From: Antedon mediterranea
Lineage: Eukaryota; Echinodermata; Crinoidea; Comatulida; Antedonidae
DNA length: 64,000 bases
Assembly (NCBI RefSeq): GCF_964355755.1
Contig: NC_092672.1
Coordinates: 20,332,501 to 20,396,500, forward strand
Direction: 5' to 3'
Part shown: in pieces, positions 9,961 through 22,146 of the stretch
Layout: each line of letters opens with the position of its first letter
How positions within the stretch are numbered: position 1 is the first letter of the stretch
Program-made: the position numbers and the translations under genes
Notes under the pieces: model-generated
Database searches by the model: none
Told to the model about the DNA's origin: nothing
The model's input: only the letters and a program-made list of their open reading frames with translations

Positions 9961-12900
9961 AGTTATCCGCTTAGTAGCGGATAACTCCTTGTAATCGTCC
10001 TGTTTCATCAAATTTTTTTTGGTTATCCGCAACTTAGAAGTTGCGGATAACCCTTGTTATTGTAAAAATCTTTTTTTTTTTCATCTTTATTCTTCTTTCT
10101 TTCCCGGATTTTTGTGCGCAGCATATCCCCTATTGCTTGTGACTATATCATATATATAACTTTTTCATCATATGGACATTTACCTGAAGTTGTGCACCTC
10201 CATATTTTGAATGACGTCAGAGTTGCGCAACGTGACTTACGCGCGATTTTATGAATTTCAATGATTGATCATAGGATAAAAAATAAAAGTCATTTTGTAT
10301 TGACATTTGGTGAATATTTAAGTCATATCGAAGGCAAACTTTCTATGGATTAAAAATGGCATGTTTTACAAGAAGTTACGCGCGCACGCGCATTTGAAGT
10401 TTCAAAATGCGCAAAATTAATTTCTAATCAACTTTCTACGCTGATCATGACATTTTAAGCATGTCAAAAATTCCCACGCGCGCGAAAAAAATTACGCGTA
10501 AGGTGCGCACGGAGCATGAAAATCATGTGTTTTTCTCTCTAATTATGATTTTACAGCCTTTCTTAGTCATTTTAAAAAAGATTGACATCATTTCAAATTA
10601 AAATGACGTCATACGAACACGTTGATTTACACCATTTGCGCGCGTTTTAGTTGCAAAAGTGACAACATATTGTCAAAATTATGCCTATTTTTAATCTATT
10701 ATAGCTCCTCAGGATCAACCGTTACCCCCAATTTTTTTAATTTAATATGTAAGCAGATATGTTGTAGATATGAATTCATGCAGAATCTTTACCCCTCGGA
10801 TGTTATGACGTCATCGTATGGCCACACGAATGTAAAATATTGGATTTTTGACTGTTTCGCTATTGCTCATTACATTAAATAGAGCGCATATCACTTATAC
10901 GTATTCCATTTCCTCATATATTTTAATACTGTCTAGGTCCATCAACTATCTTTCGCATGAGTTAAAAATATTTTAATTTTTATGACGTCATCATGTCTAA
11001 AAATGTAAATAACGTCGTTCACCTATTTTCATCTTTACAGTAAGTTTCAATGTGTTATAGCTCGTCAGAATAAAAAGTGATAATCATGATTAAAACGTTT
11101 TCTGGAAGCTATTGGATTGTAGATACAAATTCATGTGAATATTTTGCCAATCAGATGTTGTGACGTCATTATATGGGCAGTTGAATTCAAAAGGTCATAT
11201 TTTCATCTCTTGCGTAAAAGTTCATTGCGTTTAAACGAGAGCGCATCTCTCTTTTACGTGCCCAGAATTCCTCAAATTTGTATTAATGTAATTATTTAGA
11301 TAATTATCTTCTAAAATTGTTATCTTTATATGTCAATTTGATGACATCATCGTGTTAATAATTGGATTTAAAAGATGGTCTCGTAATTTCGTCTATACTA
11401 CACTGTATATAACATATAACAGTGTATTCTATAATATGCTGTATGCTACATGGTACAATTCAGCACTGAAAACATGTTTAATTCATGTCATAGGATGGCA
11501 TAATATTTGTCGAAGTTCATATAGTTTAAAGTATGTGCATGTTGCCTTTGCGCGGATAACCCGAACTCGTCAAAGTGACGAGTTCAAATCTAGTTTTTCT
11601 GTATTATACTTCTTTCTTTCTGTCATTTTTGTGCGTCGCGTTTCTCTAAAACGTGTAAACAGAACATATCGTAACTTTGTCAACATATCGGCATTTACGT
11701 GAACTTGTGCACCTCCTATTTTTGAATGATGTCAGAGTTGCGCAACGTGACTTACGTGCGATTTTATGAATTTCAATGATTGATCATAGACTAAAAACCA
11801 AACATAATTTTGTTTTGAAACTTTGTGAAAATTTAAGTCATATCAAGCGCAAACTTTCTATGGATTAAAAATAGCATGTTCCACAAAAAGTTACGCGCGC
11901 ACGCGCGTTTAAAATTTTAACGTGCGAAAAATCAACGTCTAATCAACTTTCTATGCGTTTCATGTCATTTTGAGCATGTCAAAAATTCCCACGCGCGCGA
12001 AACTTTTTACGCACGCGGTGCACACGTAGCGTTAAAAACATATTTTTTTCGCGTGATTTATGTTTTTTCAGCCTTTTATAGTAATGTTACCAACTTTTAA
12101 ACAATTTCGACTTAAAATTACGTCATACGAGCACGTCGAATTAAATAATTTGCACGCGTTTCTGGTGAAAAAGTTCAAAAATTCGTCAAAATTATGCCTA
12201 TTTTTAAACAGTCATAGATTCTAAACTACATGGAGAACTTTTTTTTAATTACATATTCTGGAAGTTGATGAGTGGTAGATATCGAATCATGCATTAATAT
12301 GGCTAACCGGACATTGTGACGTCATCGTATTGCCACGCGAATATAAAATATAGGATTTTTGTCTCTTTCGTCATAGCTCATCACATTTAATAGAGCGCAT
12401 CTCCACTTATTCGTTGTTCATTTTCACCCCGATTTTAATATATTCTAGGTCTATCAACTATGTTTTGCATGAATTAAAATTTTTTAAATTTTTTTAACGT
12501 CATCATGCCTAAAAATTTAAATTACGTTGGTCATTAATTTCATCTTTACAGTAAATTTTAATCTGGTATAGCTCGTAAGAATAAAATGTGATAATCACGA
12601 TTCAAACGTTTTCAGGAAGCTATTGTATTGTAGATAAAAAATCATAAGAAAATTGTGCCAATCGAATGTTGTGACGTCATCATATGGCCAGTTAAATACA
12701 AAAAGTCATATTTTCATCTTTTGCGTTATATTTCATTACATTTAAAAGAGCGCGCATCAATATTTCACGTATTCAAATTTCTTCTACACGTTAATATGTT
12801 GTTGCTGAGATAATTTTATTCTGAAATTTCTACTTTTGCATTTCATTTTGAAACCGTCAAGATGTTAAAAATTACAATAAAATATGGGTCCCGTAATTTC

Positions 12901-13121
12901 ACCTATTTTACACTGTTTGTGATATGTATACAGATTGTACTGTGTATACTATGTATATGACAACAAAATAACATAATTCAAAAATAACAACATATCATAT
13001 TCTTCAGTTCAGGTCATAATGCCTTAATATTTTTCTGTGTGCAATATTCTAGCGTATGACGTGCACGTGGCGTTTGTCGAGCGGATAACTAACTCGTCAA
13101 AGTGACGAGTTACATGTCTAG
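9961..13121 (+). mobile_element. Helitron2-like element X1, interrupted by Y2
   Basis: 5' palindrome AGTTATCCGCT TAGT AGCGGATAACT (9961-9986); 3' end GCGGATAACT, hairpin AACTCGTCA/TGACGAGTT, TACATGTCTAG (to 13121). The 3' arm ends in T, matching this palindrome and differing from the GGTTATCC family. The element is split at a T-run (10013-10020) by Y2 and resumes at 11594. Copy X2 (17093-18669) is uninterrupted at the same place. Confidence 0.8.
10021..11593 (+). mobile_element. Helitron2-like element Y2, nested in X1
   Basis: 5' palindrome GGTTATCCGCAACTT AG AAGTTGCGGATAACC (15-bp arms, 10021-10052); 3' end GCGGATAACCC, hairpin, CAAATCTAG (to 11593). The empty site, TTTTTTTTCTGTATTA, is seen in X2 at 17145-17160. 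Both boundaries are therefore defined by comparison within the window. The body is related to Y1. Confidence 0.85.
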
Positions 13122-14263
13122 TTCTTTTTTCTTTCCCAAAATTTTGTGTCACGTGTATCTCAAATTCTGATCAACATTACATCGTATAACTTTGTCAGAA
13201 GATTTACCTCTATCTGTAGAAGTGCAGGACAGCTCGTTTTTTTACTTTAGAGTCGCGCAGCGTAAGCTACGCGCGATTTTATGAATTTCGCGTATTTAAC
13301 ATAGACTAAAAAGCAAAAGTCATTTTGTAATGACACTTGGTGAACATTTAAGTCATATCAAGGGCAAACTTTCTATGGATTAAAAATGGCATGTTTGACA
13401 TAAAGTTACGCGCGCACGCGCGTTTAAAATTTCAAATTGCGAAAAATTCATTTCTAATCAACTTTCTACGCGTTTCAGGTCATTTTGAGCATTTCAAAAA
13501 TTCCCACGCGTGCGCATATTTTTTACGCGCGCGTGCGCACGTAGTGCAAAAACATCTTTTTTTTGCTTGATTTTTGTTTTTTCAGCCTTTTCTAGTACAT
13601 TTACCAATTTTCAATCAATTTCGACTTAAAATCACGTCATACGAGCACGTAGAATTGAACAATTTGCGCGCGTTTTTGATGAAAAAGTTCAAAAATTTGT
13701 GAAAATTATGCCTTTTTTTTAAAAGTCATAGATTCTAAACTCCGAGGTGAAAATATTTAAAATTTCAGATTCTGGAAGTAGATGAGTTTTTTTTCTCGAA
13801 TCATGCATTGATATGGCTAACCAGACATTGTGACGTCATCGTATGGCCACCCGAATATAAAATATAGGATTTTTTTCTCTTTCGTCATAGCTCGTCAATT
13901 TAATAGAGCGCATCTCTACTTATCCTTATTCCATTTCACTCAATTTTTTTATATTGTCTAGATCAATCAATTACCTTTCGCATGATCCACAATTTTAAAA
14001 ATTGTGATGACGTCATCATGTTCAAATGCGTCAATAACTTTGGTCACTTATTTTCACCTATTCTGCACTGTATGTAGTACGTATACAGTATATAGTGTTA
14101 TACCGTATATACTTAGACGCGACGCAACATAGAGAGCGCACTAACATTTTTCAATGCCATAATCGTTTTATTTTTTTGCGCGCACTATTCTAACGTATGA
14201 CGTGCACGTGGCTTTTGCACTGCGGATAACCTAACTCGTCCGTAGTGACGAGTTCAAATCTAG
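13122..14263 (+). mobile_element. Helitron2-like element Z, part downstream of X1
   Basis: 1,142 bp of Z body ending in GCGGATAACCTAACTCGTC, GTAGTGACGAGTTCAAATCTAG-type 3' terminus (CTAG 14260-14263). It is nearly identical, and identical in length, to 15860-17001. Its first bases, CTTTCCCAAAATTTTGTG, continue Z sequence that X1 interrupts after TTCTATGTTATT. Confidence 0.75.
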
Positions 14264-15859
14264 TTCTATGTTATTAGTTATCCGCTTAGTAGCGGATAAC
14301 TCCTTGTAATCGTCCTGTTACTTTTTTTTTTTCTTATTTCTTTCTCCCCCATTTTTGTGTCTCACGTATCTCAAAAACTTGTAAACATAACATTTCATAA
14401 CTTTGTCAACATATGGGCATATACGTGAAGTTGTGCACCTCCTATTTTTGAATGACGTCAGAGTTGCGCAACGTGACTTACGCGCGATTTTATGATTTTT
14501 TATGATTGACCATAGATTAAAAACCAAGCGTAATTTTGTTTTGACACTTTGTGAAAATTTAAGTCATATCAAGTGCAAATATTCTATGGATTAAAAATGG
14601 CATTTTTTACAAGAAGTTACGCGCGCACGCGCATTTAAAATTTCAAAATGCGCAAAATTAATTTCTAATCAACTTTCTACGCTGATCATGACATTTTGAG
14701 CATGTCAAAAATTCCCACGCGCGCGAAAAAATTTACGCGTAAGGGGCGCACGGAGTATGAAAACCATGTTTTTTTTCTTGAATTTTGAGTGTCCAGCCTT
14801 TCGTAGTCATTTTAAACAAGATTGACATCATTTCAAGTTAAAATGACGTCATACGTACACGTTGATTTAGACCATTTGAATGCGTTTTAGTTGCAAAAGT
14901 GACAAAATATTGTCAAAATTATGCCTATTTTGAATCTATTATAGCTCGTCAGGATCAAAGGTGACCCCAATTTGTTTAAACTTATTATGCAAGAAGATAA
15001 ATTGTAGATATAAATTCATGCAGAATTTTTACCTCTCGGAAGTTATGACGTCATCGTATGGCCACACGAATGTAAAATATAGGATTTTTGTCTCTTTCGT
15101 TATTGCTCATCACTTTCAATAGAGCGCATCTCGGTTATCCGTATTCCATTTCCTCCGATATTTAATATTATCTAGGTCAATCAATTATCTTTCCATGAGT
15201 AAAAAATATTTTATTTTTTATGACGTCATTATGTCTAAAAATGTAAAGCATATTATCACGTATTTTCATCTTTACAGTAAGTTTCAATCTGTTATAGCTC
15301 GTCAGAATAATAAGTGATAATCATGATTAAAACGTTTTCTGGAAGCTATTGGACTGTATATACGAATTCATATAAACAGTTTGCCAATCAGGTGTTGTGA
15401 CGTCATCATATGGCCAGTTGAATAAAAAAAGACGTATTTTCATATTTTGCGTAATAGTTCATCACATTTAAAAGGGTGCGCATCTATATTTTACGTATTC
15501 AAATTTCTTCTACACGTTAATATGTTGTTCCTGAGATTATTTCCTTCTGAAATTGTTATCTAAGTGTTTCATTTTGATACCGTCGCCATGTTAAAAATTG
15601 GAATAAATGGCGGGTCTCGTAATTTCACCTATTCTACACTGTATGTAATATGTATACAGATTATACTGTTTGCATGTACCGTATATACTATATGACACAA
15701 AATTGACAGAATTCAGCACTAACAGCATATCATATTCTTCAGTTCTTGTCGTAATTCCATAATCTTTATCTGGGTGCAATATTCCAACTTATGACGTGCA
15801 CGTGGCGTTTGTCGTGGTGCGGATAACTAACTCGTCAATGTGACGAGTTTCATGTCTAG
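14264..15859 (+). mobile_element. Helitron2-like element X3 with a short Z leader
   Basis: TTCTATGTTATT (Z sequence) precedes the 5' palindrome AGTTATCCGCT TAGT AGCGGATAACT (14276-14301). The 3' end is GCGGATAACT, hairpin AACTCGTCA ATG TGACGAGTT, TCATGTCTAG (to 15859). The hairpin loop is ATG rather than AAG. No coding frame. Confidence 0.75.
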
Positions 15860-17001
15860 TTTTTCTTTCTTTCCCAAAATTTTGTGTCACGTGTATCTCA
15901 AATTCTGATCAACATTACATCGTATAACTTTGTCAGAAGATTTACCTCTATGTGTAGAAGTGCAGGACAGCTCGTTTTTTTACTTTAGAGTCGCGCAGCG
16001 TAAGCTACGCGCGATTTTATGAATTTCGCGTATTTAACATAGACTAAAAAGCAAAAGTCATTTTGTAATGACACTTGGTGAACATTTAAGTCATATCAAG
16101 GGCAAACTTTCTATGGATTAAAAATGGCATGTTTGACATAAAGTTACGCGCGCACGCGCGTTTAAAATTTCAAATTGCGAAAAATTCATTTCTAATCAAC
16201 TTTCTACGCGTTTCAGGTCATTTTGAGCATTTCAAAAATTCCCACGCGTGCGCATATTTTTTACGCGCGCGTGCGCACGTAGCGCAAAAACATCTTTTTT
16301 TTGCTTGATTTTTGTTTTTTCAGCCTTTTCTAGTACATTTACCAATTTTCAATCAATTTCGACTTAAAATCACGTCATACAAGCACGTAGAATTTAACAA
16401 TTTGTGCGCGTTTTTGATGAAAAAGTTCAAAAATTTGTGAAAATTATGCCTTTTTTTAAAAAGTCATAGATTCTAAACTCCGAGATGAAAATATTTAAAA
16501 TTTCAGATTCTGGAAGTAGATGAGTTGTTTTTCTCGAATCATGCATTGATATGGCTAACCAGACATTGTGACGTCATCGTATGGCCACCCGAATATAAAA
16601 TATAGGATTTTTTTCTCTTTCGTCATAGCTCGTTAATTTAATAGAGCGCATCTCTACTTATCCTTATTCCATTTCACTCAATTTTTTTATATTGTCTAGA
16701 TCAATCAATTACCTTTCGCATGATCCACCATTTTAAAAATTGTGATGACGTCATCATGTTCAAATGCGTCAATAACTTTGGTCACTTATTTTCACCTATT
16801 CTGCACTGTATGTAGTACGTATACACTATATAGTGTTATACCGTATATACTTAGACGCGACGCAACATAGAGAGCGCACTAACATTTTTCAATGCCATAA
16901 TCGTTTTATTTTTTTGCGTGCACTATTCTAACGTATGACGTGCACGTGGCTTTTGCACTGCGGATAACCTAACTCGTCCGTAGTGACGAGTTCAAATCTA
17001 G
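15860..17001 (+). mobile_element. Helitron2-like element Z, part downstream of X3
   Basis: 1,142 bp, nearly identical to 13122-14263, ending in CTAG at 16998-17001. With the preceding X3 it forms a 2,738-bp composite (14264-17001), the basic higher-order repeat of this array. Confidence 0.75.
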
Positions 17002-17003
17002 TT

Positions 17004-17045
17004 GGTTATCCGCTCTTGGCGGATAACCTCTTGTTATTGTCAGGA

Positions 17046-17082
<37 letters not shown>

Positions 17083-19804
17083 CTATGTTATTAGTTATCC
17101 GCTTAGTAGCGGATAACTCCTTGTAATCGTCCTGTTTCATCAAATTTTTTTTCTGTATTATACTTCTTTCTTTCTGTCATTTTTGTGCGTCGCGTTTCTC
17201 TAAAACGTGTAGACAGAACATATCGTAACTTTGTCAACATATCGACATTTATGTGAACTTGTGCACCTCCTATTTTTGAATGACGTCAGAGTTGCGCAAC
17301 GTGACTTACGTGCGATTTTATGAATTTCAATGATTGATCATAGACTAAAAACCAAACATAATTTTGTTTTGAAACTTTGTGAAAATTTAAGTCATATCAA
17401 GCGTAAACTTTCTATGGATTAAAAATAGCATGTTTCACAAAAAGTTACGCGCGCACGCGCGTTTAAAATTTTAACGTGCGAAATATAAACTTCTAATCAA
17501 CTTTCTATGCGTTTCATGTCATTTTGAGCATGTCAAAAATTCCCACGCGCGCGAACAATTTTACGCACGCGGTGCACACGTAGCGTTAAAAACATATTTT
17601 TTTCGCGTGATTTATGTTTTTTCAGCCTTTTCTAGTAATGTTACCAAATTTTAAACAATTTCGACTTAAAATTACGTCATACGAGCACGTCGAATTAGAT
17701 AATTTGCACGCGTATTTGGTGAAAAAGTTCAAAAATTCGTCAAAATTATGCCTATTTTTAAACAGTCATAGATTCTAAACTACATGGAGAACTTTTTTTT
17801 AATTACATATTCTGGAAGTTGATGAGTTGTAGATATCGGATCATGCGTTAATATGGCTAACCGGACATTGTGACGTCATCGTATGGCCACGCGAATATAA
17901 AATATAGGGTTTTTGTCTCTTTGGTCATAGCTCATCACATTTAATAGAGCGCATCTCCACTTATTCGTTGTCCATTTTCATTCCGATTTTAATATATTCT
18001 AGATCTATCAACTATCTTTTGCATGAATTAAAATTTTTTTAATTTTTTTAACGTCATTATGCCTAAAAAATTAAATTACGTTGGTCATTAATTTCATCTT
18101 TACAGTAAATTTTAATCTGTTATGCCTCGTAAGAATAAAATGTGATAATCACAATTAAAACGTTTTCAGGAAGCTATTGTATTGTAGATACAAAATCATG
18201 TGTAAATTGTGCCAATTGAATGTTGTGACGTCATCATATGGCCAGTTAAATAAAAAAGTCGTATTTTCATCTTTTGCATTATATTTCATTACATTTAAAA
18301 GAGCGCGCATCAATATTTCACGTATTCAAATTTCTTCTACACATTAATACGTTGTTGCTGAGATAATTTCATTCAGAAATTTCTACTTTTACATTTCATT
18401 TTGAAACCGTCAAGATGTTAAAAATTACAATAAAATACGGGTCCCGTAATTTCACCTATTTTACACTGTTTGTGATATGTATACAGATTGTACTGTGTAT
18501 ACTATATGACACAAAATAACAGAATTCAGAAATAACAACATATCATATTCTTCAGTTCAGGTCATAATGCCTTAATATTTTTCTGTGTGCAATATTCTAA
18601 CGTATGACGTGCACGTGGCGTTTGTCGAGCGGATAACTAACTCGTCAAAGTGACGAGTTTCATGTCTAGTTCTTCTTTCTTTCCCAAAATTTTGTGTCAC
18701 GTGTATCTCAAATTCTGATCAACATTACATCGTATAACTTTGTCAGAAGATTTACCTCTATCTGTAGAAGTGCAGGACAGCTCGTTTTTTTACTTTAGAG
18801 TCGCGCAGCGTAAGCTACACGCGATTTTATGAATTTTGCGTATTTAACATAGACTAAAAAGCAAAAGTCATTTTGTAATGACACTTGGTGAACATTTAAG
18901 TCATATCAAGGGCAAACTTTCTATGGATTAAAAATGGCATGTTTGACATAAAGTTACGCGCGCACGCGCGATTAAAATTTCAAATTGCGAAAAATCCATT
19001 TCTAATCACTTTCTACGCGTTTCAGGTCATTTTGAGCATTTCAAAAATTCCCACGCGTGCGCATATTTTTTACGCGCGCGTGCGCCCGTAGCGCAAAAAC
19101 ATCTTTTTTTTGCTGGATTTTTGTTTTTTCAGCCTTTTCTAGTAAATTTACCAATTTTCAATCAATTTTGACTTAAAATCACGTCATACGAGCACGTAGA
19201 ATTGAACAATTTGCCCGCGTTTTTGAAGAAAAAGTTAAAAAATTCGTCAAAATTATGCCTTTTTTAAAACAGTCATAGATTGTAAACTACGTGGTGAACT
19301 TTTTTCAAATTACATATTCTGGAAGTAGATGAGTTGTATTTCTCGAATCATGCAATGATATGGCTAACTGGACATTGAAACGTCATCGTATGGCCACCCA
19401 AATATAAAATATAGGATTTTTTTCTCTTTCGTATAGCTCGTCACATTTAATAGAGCGCATCTCTACTTATCCGTATTCCATTTCACTCAATTTTTTTATT
19501 TGTCTAGGTCAATCAATTATCTTTCGCATGATTTACAATTTTTGAAATTGTTATGACGTCATCATGTTCAAAAGCGTCAATAACTTTGGTCACTTCTTTT
19601 CACCTATTCTGCACTGTATGTAGTACGTATACAGTATATAGTGTATACCGTATACACTTAGACGTGACGTAAAATAGAGAGCGCACTAACATTTTTTCAA
19701 TGGCATTATCGTTTTTCTGCGCGCAATATTCTAACGTATGACGTGCACGTGGCTTTTGCGCTGCGGATAACCTAACTCGTCCGTAGTGACGAGTTCAAAT
19801 CTAG
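17004..19804 (+). mobile_element. Helitron2-like element Z1 carrying X2 inside
   Basis: 5' palindrome GGTTATCCGC TCTTG GCGGATAACC (17004-17028), a run of more than 30 T, TTCTATGTTATT, then the inserted X2 and, from 18670, the rest of Z to CTAG at 19801-19804. The 3' subterminal GCGGATAACC matches the 5' palindrome, so this is a complete element split by X2. Confidence 0.8.
17093..18669 (+). mobile_element. Helitron2-like element X2, nested in Z1 and uninterrupted
   Basis: 5' palindrome AGTTATCCGCT TAGT AGCGGATAACT (17093-17118); 3' GCGGATAACT, hairpin, TCATGTCTAG (to 18669). The flanks TTCTATGTTATT and TTCTTCTTTCTTTCCC are contiguous (sharing TT) in the empty Z copy at 19805, consistent with insertion at a TT dinucleotide. 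Confidence 0.85.
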
Positions 19805-20937
19805 TTCTATGTTATTCTTCTTTCTTTCCCAAAATTTTGTGTCACGTGTATCTCAAATTCTGATCAACATTACATCGTATAACTTTGTCAGAAGATTTAC
19901 CTCTATCTGTAGAAGTGCAGGACAGCTCGTTTTTTTTCTTTAGAGTCGCGCAGCGTAAGCTACGCGCGATTTTATGAATTTTGCGTATTTAACATAGACT
20001 AAAAACCAAAAGTCATTTTGTAATGACACTTGGTGAACATTTAAGTCATATCAAGGGCAAACTTTCTATGGATTAAAAATGGCATGTTTGATATAAAGTT
20101 ACGCGCGCACGCGCGTTTAAAATTTCAAATTGCGAAATATCCATTTCTAATCAACTTTCTACGCGTTTCAGGGCATTTTGAGCATTTCAAAAATTCCCAC
20201 GCGTGCGCATTTTTTTTACGCGCGCGTGCGCACGTAGCGCAAAAACATCTTTTTTTTGCTTGATTTTTATTTTTTCAGCCTTTTCTAGTAAATTTACCAA
20301 TTTTCAATCAATTTCGACTTAAAATCACGTCATACGAGCACGTAGAATTCAACAATTTGTGCGCGTTTTTGAAGAAAAAGTTCAAAAATTCGTCAAAATT
20401 ATGCCTTTTTTAAAACCGTCATAGATTGTAAACTACGAAGTGAACTTCTTTTAAATTACACATTCTGGAAGTTGATGATTTGTAGATATCGAATCATGCA
20501 TCGATATGGCTAACAAGACATAGTGACGTCATCGTATGGCCACTCAAATATAAAATATAGGATTTTTGTCTCTTTCGTCATAGCTCATCACATTTAATAG
20601 AGCGCATCTCCACTTATCCGAATTCCATTTCCCCCCATTTTTTTATATTGTCTATGCCAATCAATTATCTTTCGCATAATCTACCATTTTTTAAATTGTG
20701 ATGACGTCATCATGTCCAAAAGCGTCAATAACTTGGGTCCCTTATTTTCACCTATTCTGCACTGTATGTAGTACGTATACAGAATATAGTGTATACCGTA
20801 TATACTCAGACGTGACACAAAATAGAGAGCGCACTAACATTTTTTCAATGGCATAATCGTTTTTCTGCGCGCAATATTCTAACGTATGACGTGCTGCGGA
20901 TAACCTAACTCGTCCGTAGTGACGAGTTCAAATCTAG
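19805..20937 (+). mobile_element. Helitron2-like element Z without X (empty site), head-to-tail
   Basis: It starts directly after the previous CTAG with TTCTATGTTATTCTTCTTTC and ends with the usual GCGGATAACC, hairpin and CTAG (20934-20937). It lacks its own 5' palindrome, as does the copy at 22147. Direct abutment to the previous 3' end suggests tandem amplification rather than independent insertion. Confidence 0.75.
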
Positions 20938-22146
20938 TTGGTTATCCGCACTTGGCGGATAACCTCTTGTTATTGTCAGGATCTTTTTTTTTCTCTTTTT
21001 TCTTCTATTTTCTTCTTTCTTTCCACGATTTTTGTTCGCAGCGTATCTCTAATTCTGGCCAACATATGATGGTATAACTTTGTCAAAAGATTGCTCTGTT
21101 GCTGTAGATGTGCAAGAAACTTTTTTTTTTAAATTTCGAGTCGCGCAGCGTAAGTTACGCGCGATTTTATGAATTTCAATGATTGATCATAGATTAAAAA
21201 CCAAAAGTCATTTTCTATTGAAACTTGGTGAAAATTTAAGTTATATCATGCGCAAACTTTCTATGGATTAAAAATGGCATGTCTCACATAAAGTTACGCG
21301 CGCACGCGCGTTCAAAATTTCAAAATGCGCAAAATTCATTTCTAATCAACTTTCTACGCGTTTCATGTCATTTTGAGCATTTCAAAAATTCCCACGCGTG
21401 CGCAATATTTTTACGCGCGCGTGCGCACGTAGCGATAAAACATCTTTTTTTTGCTTGATTTTTGTTTTTTCAGCCTTTTCTAGTAAATTTACCAATTTTC
21501 AATCAATTTCGACTTAAAATCACGTCATACGAGCACGTAAAATTGAACAACTTGCGCGCGTTTTTGATGAAAAAGTTCAAAAATTCGTCAAAATTATGCC
21601 TTTTTTAAAACAGTCATAGATTCTAAACTCCGTGGTGAACTTTTTTAAAATTTCAGATTCTAGAAGTAGATGAGTTGTAGATAACAAATCATGTATCGAT
21701 ATGGCTAACCGGACATTGTGACGTCATCGTATGGCCACTCGAATATAAAATATAGGATTTTTGTCTCTTTCGCATAGCTCATCACATTTAATAGAGCGCA
21801 TCTCCACTTATCCGTATTCCATTTCCCACAATTTTGTTATATTGTCTAGGCCAATCAATTATCTTTCGCATAATCTACCATTTTTTAAATTGTGATGACG
21901 TCATCATGTCCAAAAGCGTCAATAACTTTGGTCCCTTATTTTCACCTATTCTGCACTGTATGTAGTACGTATACAGAATATAGTGTATACCGTATATACT
22001 TTGACGTGACGCAAAATTGAGAGCGCACTAACATTATTTCAATGGCGTAATCGTATTTCTGCGCGCAATATTCTAACGTATGACGTGCACGTGGCGTTTG
22101 CGCTGCGGATAACCTAACTCGTCCGTAGTGACGAGTTCAAATCTAG
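20938..22146 (+). mobile_element. Helitron2-like element Z' with its own 5' palindrome
   Basis: 5' palindrome GGTTATCCGC ACTTG GCGGATAACC (20940-20964) followed by CTCTTGTTATTGTCAGGATC as in Z1; 3' terminus CTAG at 22143-22146. The first ~200 bp of body differ from other Z copies (TTGTTCGCAGCGTATCTC), so this is a separate subfamily. Confidence 0.75.

Noticed and set aside
17049-17082. Long T-run as a transcription terminator
   Set aside because: It is the T tract of a Helitron leader, expanded in this copy; no transcript ends there by any other sign.
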